Both the position numbers and the translations under genes were made by a program. DNA of 37,349 nucleotides from Micrococcales bacterium (lineage in GTDB: Bacteria > Actinomycetota > Actinomycetes > Actinomycetales > Microbacteriaceae). The DNA is taken from the NCBI GenBank assembly GCA_947452985.1, contig CANGEU010000013.1:1-37349 (forward strand), given 5' to 3'. The stretch's first letter is position 1; every line of letters starts with the position of its first letter. Positions 34,772 through 37,349 of this stretch are shown piece by piece. The notes under the pieces are model-generated. The model had not been told where the DNA came from. It saw only the letters and a program-made list of their open reading frames with translations, and did not search any database.

Positions 34772-36135
34772 TGAGCAAGATTGCCTATTTCAATTTGCCT
34801 GACGTTGGCGAAGGTCTCACCGAAGCAGAGATTGTTTCTTGGAAGGTAAAACCTGGCGACACCGTGAAGGTGAACCAGGTAATCGTCGAGATCGAAACTG
34901 CAAAGTCTTTGGTCGAACTTCCTTGCCCATTTGAGGGTGTTATTTCTGAACTTATGGCCAACGAAGGCGACACCGTTGAAGTGGGCAAGCCACTTATCTC
35001 GGCAACCGTGGCCGATGGCGCAGTTGGCGCAACCGTTTCCGAGGCAGCTAGCGCTGCCAGCATGCACGAGGCTATCGCCAACGTTGCTGCCACTGGAGCC
35101 GCTGCCGAAGAGCGCACCCCAAACCTTGTAGGTTACGGAACGGCCGACCCGAATGGCCCAATTCGCCGTAAGCGCGCTGGTGCAGTTTCAACCAACACCT
35201 CAGCCATCACCGCAATCCCGGCCGCAGCAGTTCCAGCACCAGCCGGCCACTTGGCTGTGCCAACTCACCCAGACACCCAGGTTTTGGCCAAGCCTCCGAT
35301 TCGCAAACTTGCCGCCGACCTTGGCGTTGACCTTGGCAAAGTAACCCCAACCGGTCTCAACGGCGACATCACTCGTGAAGATGTGCTCGGTTCGGCTTCA
35401 CAGGCCAGCGTCTTCCGCAACCTAAGCACCCCGGCTGCACCTAGCGAACGCGAAGAGCGCATTCCGGTTAAGGGTGTTCGTAAAGCGATCGCTAACGCGA
35501 TGGTTAGCTCCGCCTTCACGGCTCCGCACGTAAGCATCTTCGTAGACGTCGATGCCACTCGCACCATGGAATACGTGAAGCGTCTAAAGGCCTCAACCGA
35601 TTTCGCCGGAACCAAGGTCACCCCGCTTTTGATCATGGCCAAGGCCATGATGTGGGCGGTTCGCCGCAACCCAATGGTGAACGCAACCTTCACCGCCGAG
35701 GAAATCATCGTTCACAACTTTGTGAACTTCGGTATCGCCGCGGCAACCCCGCGCGGACTTATTGTTCCTAACATCAAAGACGCCGACAAGATGTCGATGC
35801 TTGAGCTTGCTCAGGCAATCGAGCAGCTGGCCGCTACCGCTCGTGAAGGCAAGACCACTCCTGCCGACATGAAGGATGGAACCATCACCATCACCAACAT
35901 CGGTGTCTTCGGTGTAGACACCGGAACCCCAATCTTGAACCCAGGCGAAGTTGCAATCGTGGCTCTCGGTTCGATCCGTCCAAAGCCTTGGGTGGTCAAC
36001 AACGAGATTCAGGTTCGCCAGGTAACCACCATCGGCGCCACCTTCGATCACCGAGTTGTCGACGGTGACGTTGCATCGCGCTTCGTTCAGGATGTCGCTT
36101 CGGTTATTGAAGAACCAGCTCTGCTTCTTGATTAA
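34771..36135 (+). CDS. Dihydrolipoamide acyltransferase (E2) of the 2-oxoacid dehydrogenase complex
   Basis: A 454-residue E2. One lipoyl domain (about 4-80) has the modified Lys45 in [12 protein letters not shown]. An Ala/Pro-rich linker (about 85-168) follows, then a peripheral subunit-binding domain (171-207, [20 protein letters not shown]). The catalytic core (about 220-454) has the active-site motif DHRVVDGD (His427, Asp431). The single lipoyl domain fits branched-chain or generic E2. The E3 dihydrolipoamide dehydrogenase is not in this window. Translation is coupled to E1beta by TAATG. Confidence 0.94.
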   Translation: MSKIAYFNLPDVGEGLTEAEIVSWKVKPGDTVKVNQVIVEIETAKSLVELPCPFEGVISELMANEGDTVEVGKPLISATVADGAVGATVSEAASAASMHEAIANVAATGAAAEERTPNLVGYGTADPNGPIRRKRAGAVSTNTSAITAIPAAAVPAPAGHLAVPTHPDTQVLAKPPIRKLAADLGVDLGKVTPTGLNGDITREDVLGSASQASVFRNLSTPAAPSEREERIPVKGVRKAIANAMVSSAFTAPHVSIFVDVDATRTMEYVKRLKASTDFAGTKVTPLLIMAKAMMWAVRRNPMVNATFTAEEIIVHNFVNFGIAAATPRGLIVPNIKDADKMSMLELAQAIEQLAATAREGKTTPADMKDGTITITNIGVFGVDTGTPILNPGEVAIVALGSIRPKPWVVNNEIQVRQVTTIGATFDHRVVDGDVASRFVQDVASVIEEPALLLD

Positions 36136-36161
36136 ATTGCCTTCCAGAGGAATATAAAAAT

Positions 36162-37313
36162 ATGAAAAGTACTGCCAAATTGGTTCTCTCGGCAATAACA
36201 GCTGCTATTTTGGCACTGGCTCCAGCGGCGGCTTTTGCAGATAACTCTGCAACAAAGATCTCAACCTCCGAGTACCCAGCTGGCATATTCCTAGACTCCG
36301 CGGGCAACGTGTATATTGCGGATAACGCAGGTCACCGCTTGGTCGCGTATCCACATGGCTCGGAATCTGTTTCGCTTTTTGGTAGAACTCTCACAGGCGG
36401 CACCGAATCATCTTTCACTTTACCGGTGGGTGTCGTTGCACCTAAAGGTGTTGCAGTTGACCCGATTTCAGGCGCGCTATTTTTCACAGAATTTTCCGGC
36501 AAAGTTTGGGCGATTTCTACCCGACCAGTTTCACTTTTTGGAACAACAATCGATCAAGCCCACGTGAACTCTTTTGTTCAAATCGCCACAATACCTTTAG
36601 CAAAGGGTGCAATCGCGTTTGACTCGGAGGGAAATCTATTTGCAGCGGGTGAAGACAGCGGCCAAATCCAAGTACTTCCGCGAACCTCCAGTATTTTTGG
36701 CAACATATACACAATCAACACCCCGAGTCAGCTCGTTCAGGCCCAGCCATTTGCGGCTGATGACGACTTCCTTGCAGATATTGCGTTCGACCAGTCTGGC
36801 AACCTCTACGTAACGGCAATGTTCGGTAACACCACGGGAGTGCACGTGCTATCCGCGGGCGCTTCAACCCTGTTTGGTCACGCGGTATCAACTTCAGGGT
36901 TCACATCAATTACTGAAGGCTCTGGTGTTCAAAACCCGTGCGGTATCGATATTGATTCTTCGGGCCGTGTCTACTTCGGGGACTGGGGTCAGAATAAAGT
37001 TTTCGAGCTTTCCTCCAGGTCCGAGAATGTGTTCGATGTTCCACTGACCGCAAACGTAGCTTCTTCTATTCCTTCCTTCGACGGCTTAGCAAATCAGGGC
37101 ATTGCAGTTCGCCCTAATGGTTTGGTTCTTTATTCGGGTGCCCTGGATGGTACTTATAAGCTGGTGAACTACTCTCCAGCCTGGACGACTTTGAGGGCTC
37201 AGGAAAACACGGTTCTCGCAAATACTGGTTCCGACAAGGTGCCAATTGGCCTGATCGGATTGGGTTTGGTCATTGCGGGGTTTGTACTACGTCGGGTCCG
37301 CCTCGCCAATTAG
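36162..37313 (+). CDS. Cell-wall-anchored NHL-like beta-propeller protein with LANTG sorting signal
   Basis: A 383-residue surface protein. A signal peptide ends AAAFA near residue 26. Six propeller repeats have a G-x-x-(F/V)-D-x-x-G-N-(V/L)-(Y/F) core, starting near residues 41, 96, 149, 206, 261 and 313. Between blades a short [ST]-[LIV]-F-[GD] motif recurs at about 71, 124, 177, 236 and 289, about every 53 residues. The C-terminus has LANTG (352-356), a membrane helix (361-376) and RRVR: a sorting signal matching the LAxTG type used by class E sortases in actinobacteria. A GAGGA site precedes the ATG. The ligand is unknown. No sortase is in view. Confidence 0.85.
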   Translation: MKSTAKLVLSAITAAILALAPAAAFADNSATKISTSEYPAGIFLDSAGNVYIADNAGHRLVAYPHGSESVSLFGRTLTGGTESSFTLPVGVVAPKGVAVDPISGALFFTEFSGKVWAISTRPVSLFGTTIDQAHVNSFVQIATIPLAKGAIAFDSEGNLFAAGEDSGQIQVLPRTSSIFGNIYTINTPSQLVQAQPFAADDDFLADIAFDQSGNLYVTAMFGNTTGVHVLSAGASTLFGHAVSTSGFTSITEGSGVQNPCGIDIDSSGRVYFGDWGQNKVFELSSRSENVFDVPLTANVASSIPSFDGLANQGIAVRPNGLVLYSGALDGTYKLVNYSPAWTTLRAQENTVLANTGSDKVPIGLIGLGLVIAGFVLRRVRLAN

Positions 37314-37314
37314 T

Positions 37315-37333
37315 ATTGACAATCATTCTCAAT
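37315..37333. promoter_or_regulatory. Fur/Zur-type operator with overlapping -35 element
   Basis: ATTGACAATCATTCTCAAT is a 9-1-9 palindrome with one mismatched pair, close to the TGAnAATnATTnTCA shape bound by Zur and related Fur-family metal sensors. TTGACA (37316-37321) inside it could be a -35 for a gene beyond the window, with the operator covering the promoter. The next gene is not visible, so zinc or iron control is inferred from the site alone. Confidence 0.7.
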
Positions 37334-37349
37334 AAGCATTAGTTTGAGA

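Overview
The window is a chromosomal replication-origin region from an actinobacterium. The gene order matches the actinobacterial origin neighbourhood: DUF3566-gyrA-gyrB-DUF721-recF-gnd-dnaN-dnaA on one side and rpmH-rnpA-yidD-yidC-khpB-rsmG-parA-parB on the other. tRNA-Ile and tRNA-Ala follow gyrA and DUF3566, and the trxA-trxB-murJ-NUDIX-cca neighbourhood is also typical. Base composition looks near 50% GC by eye, which is low for the phylum. Intergenic gaps are very small and many genes overlap by 1-17 bp. Together this suggests a streamlined member of the Microbacteriaceae, such as the freshwater Rhodoluna/Aquiluna lineage. That placement is an inference and was not tested by a search.

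Layout. 1-1461: a partial nucleotidyltransferase gene, an isochorismatase-family hydrolase and a DUF4328 membrane protein. 1471-12224 (all minus strand): tRNA-Ala, tRNA-Ile and the replication genes up to dnaA. oriC appears bipartite: DnaA boxes plus an AT-rich tract lie between dnaN and dnaA (10479-10832), and a second box group lies between dnaA and rpmH (12259-12329). 12587-17572 (plus): rpmH to parB, with two perfect parS sites. 17589-23741 (minus): ddl, a PLP aminotransferase, trxA, trxB, murJ, a short secreted membrane-anchored protein and a NUDIX hydrolase. 23776-29407 (plus): cca, rpsF-ssb-rpsR-rplI, dnaB and two small membrane proteins. 29408-30796 (minus): purB. 30870-32221 (plus): a small WXG100-like ORF overlapping an alpha/beta hydrolase gene. 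32205-32630 (minus): a holin-like membrane protein. 32670-36135 (plus): E1alpha-E1beta-E2 of a 2-oxoacid dehydrogenase. 36162-37313 (plus): a cell-wall-anchored beta-propeller protein with an LANTG sorting signal, followed by a Fur/Zur-type palindrome at the window edge.

How the parts work together. DnaA, DnaN, gyrase, the DUF721/DciA helicase loader and DnaB form the initiation and elongation set, and ParA/ParB/parS segregate the new origins. RnpA, YidD, YidC, KhpB and RsmG serve RNA processing, membrane insertion and ribosome modification. The most interesting signals are: a dense third DnaA-box cluster about 15 kb from oriC in front of dnaB; an N-terminal ParA segment that appears to have been cut off as a separate 55-codon ORF whose end is encoded by parS; the previously uncalled WXG-like ORF with its hydrolase partner; and the LANTG beta-propeller with a regular S-x-F-G linker repeat beside a metal-regulator-type operator. 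No mobile element, CRISPR array or prophage was seen.
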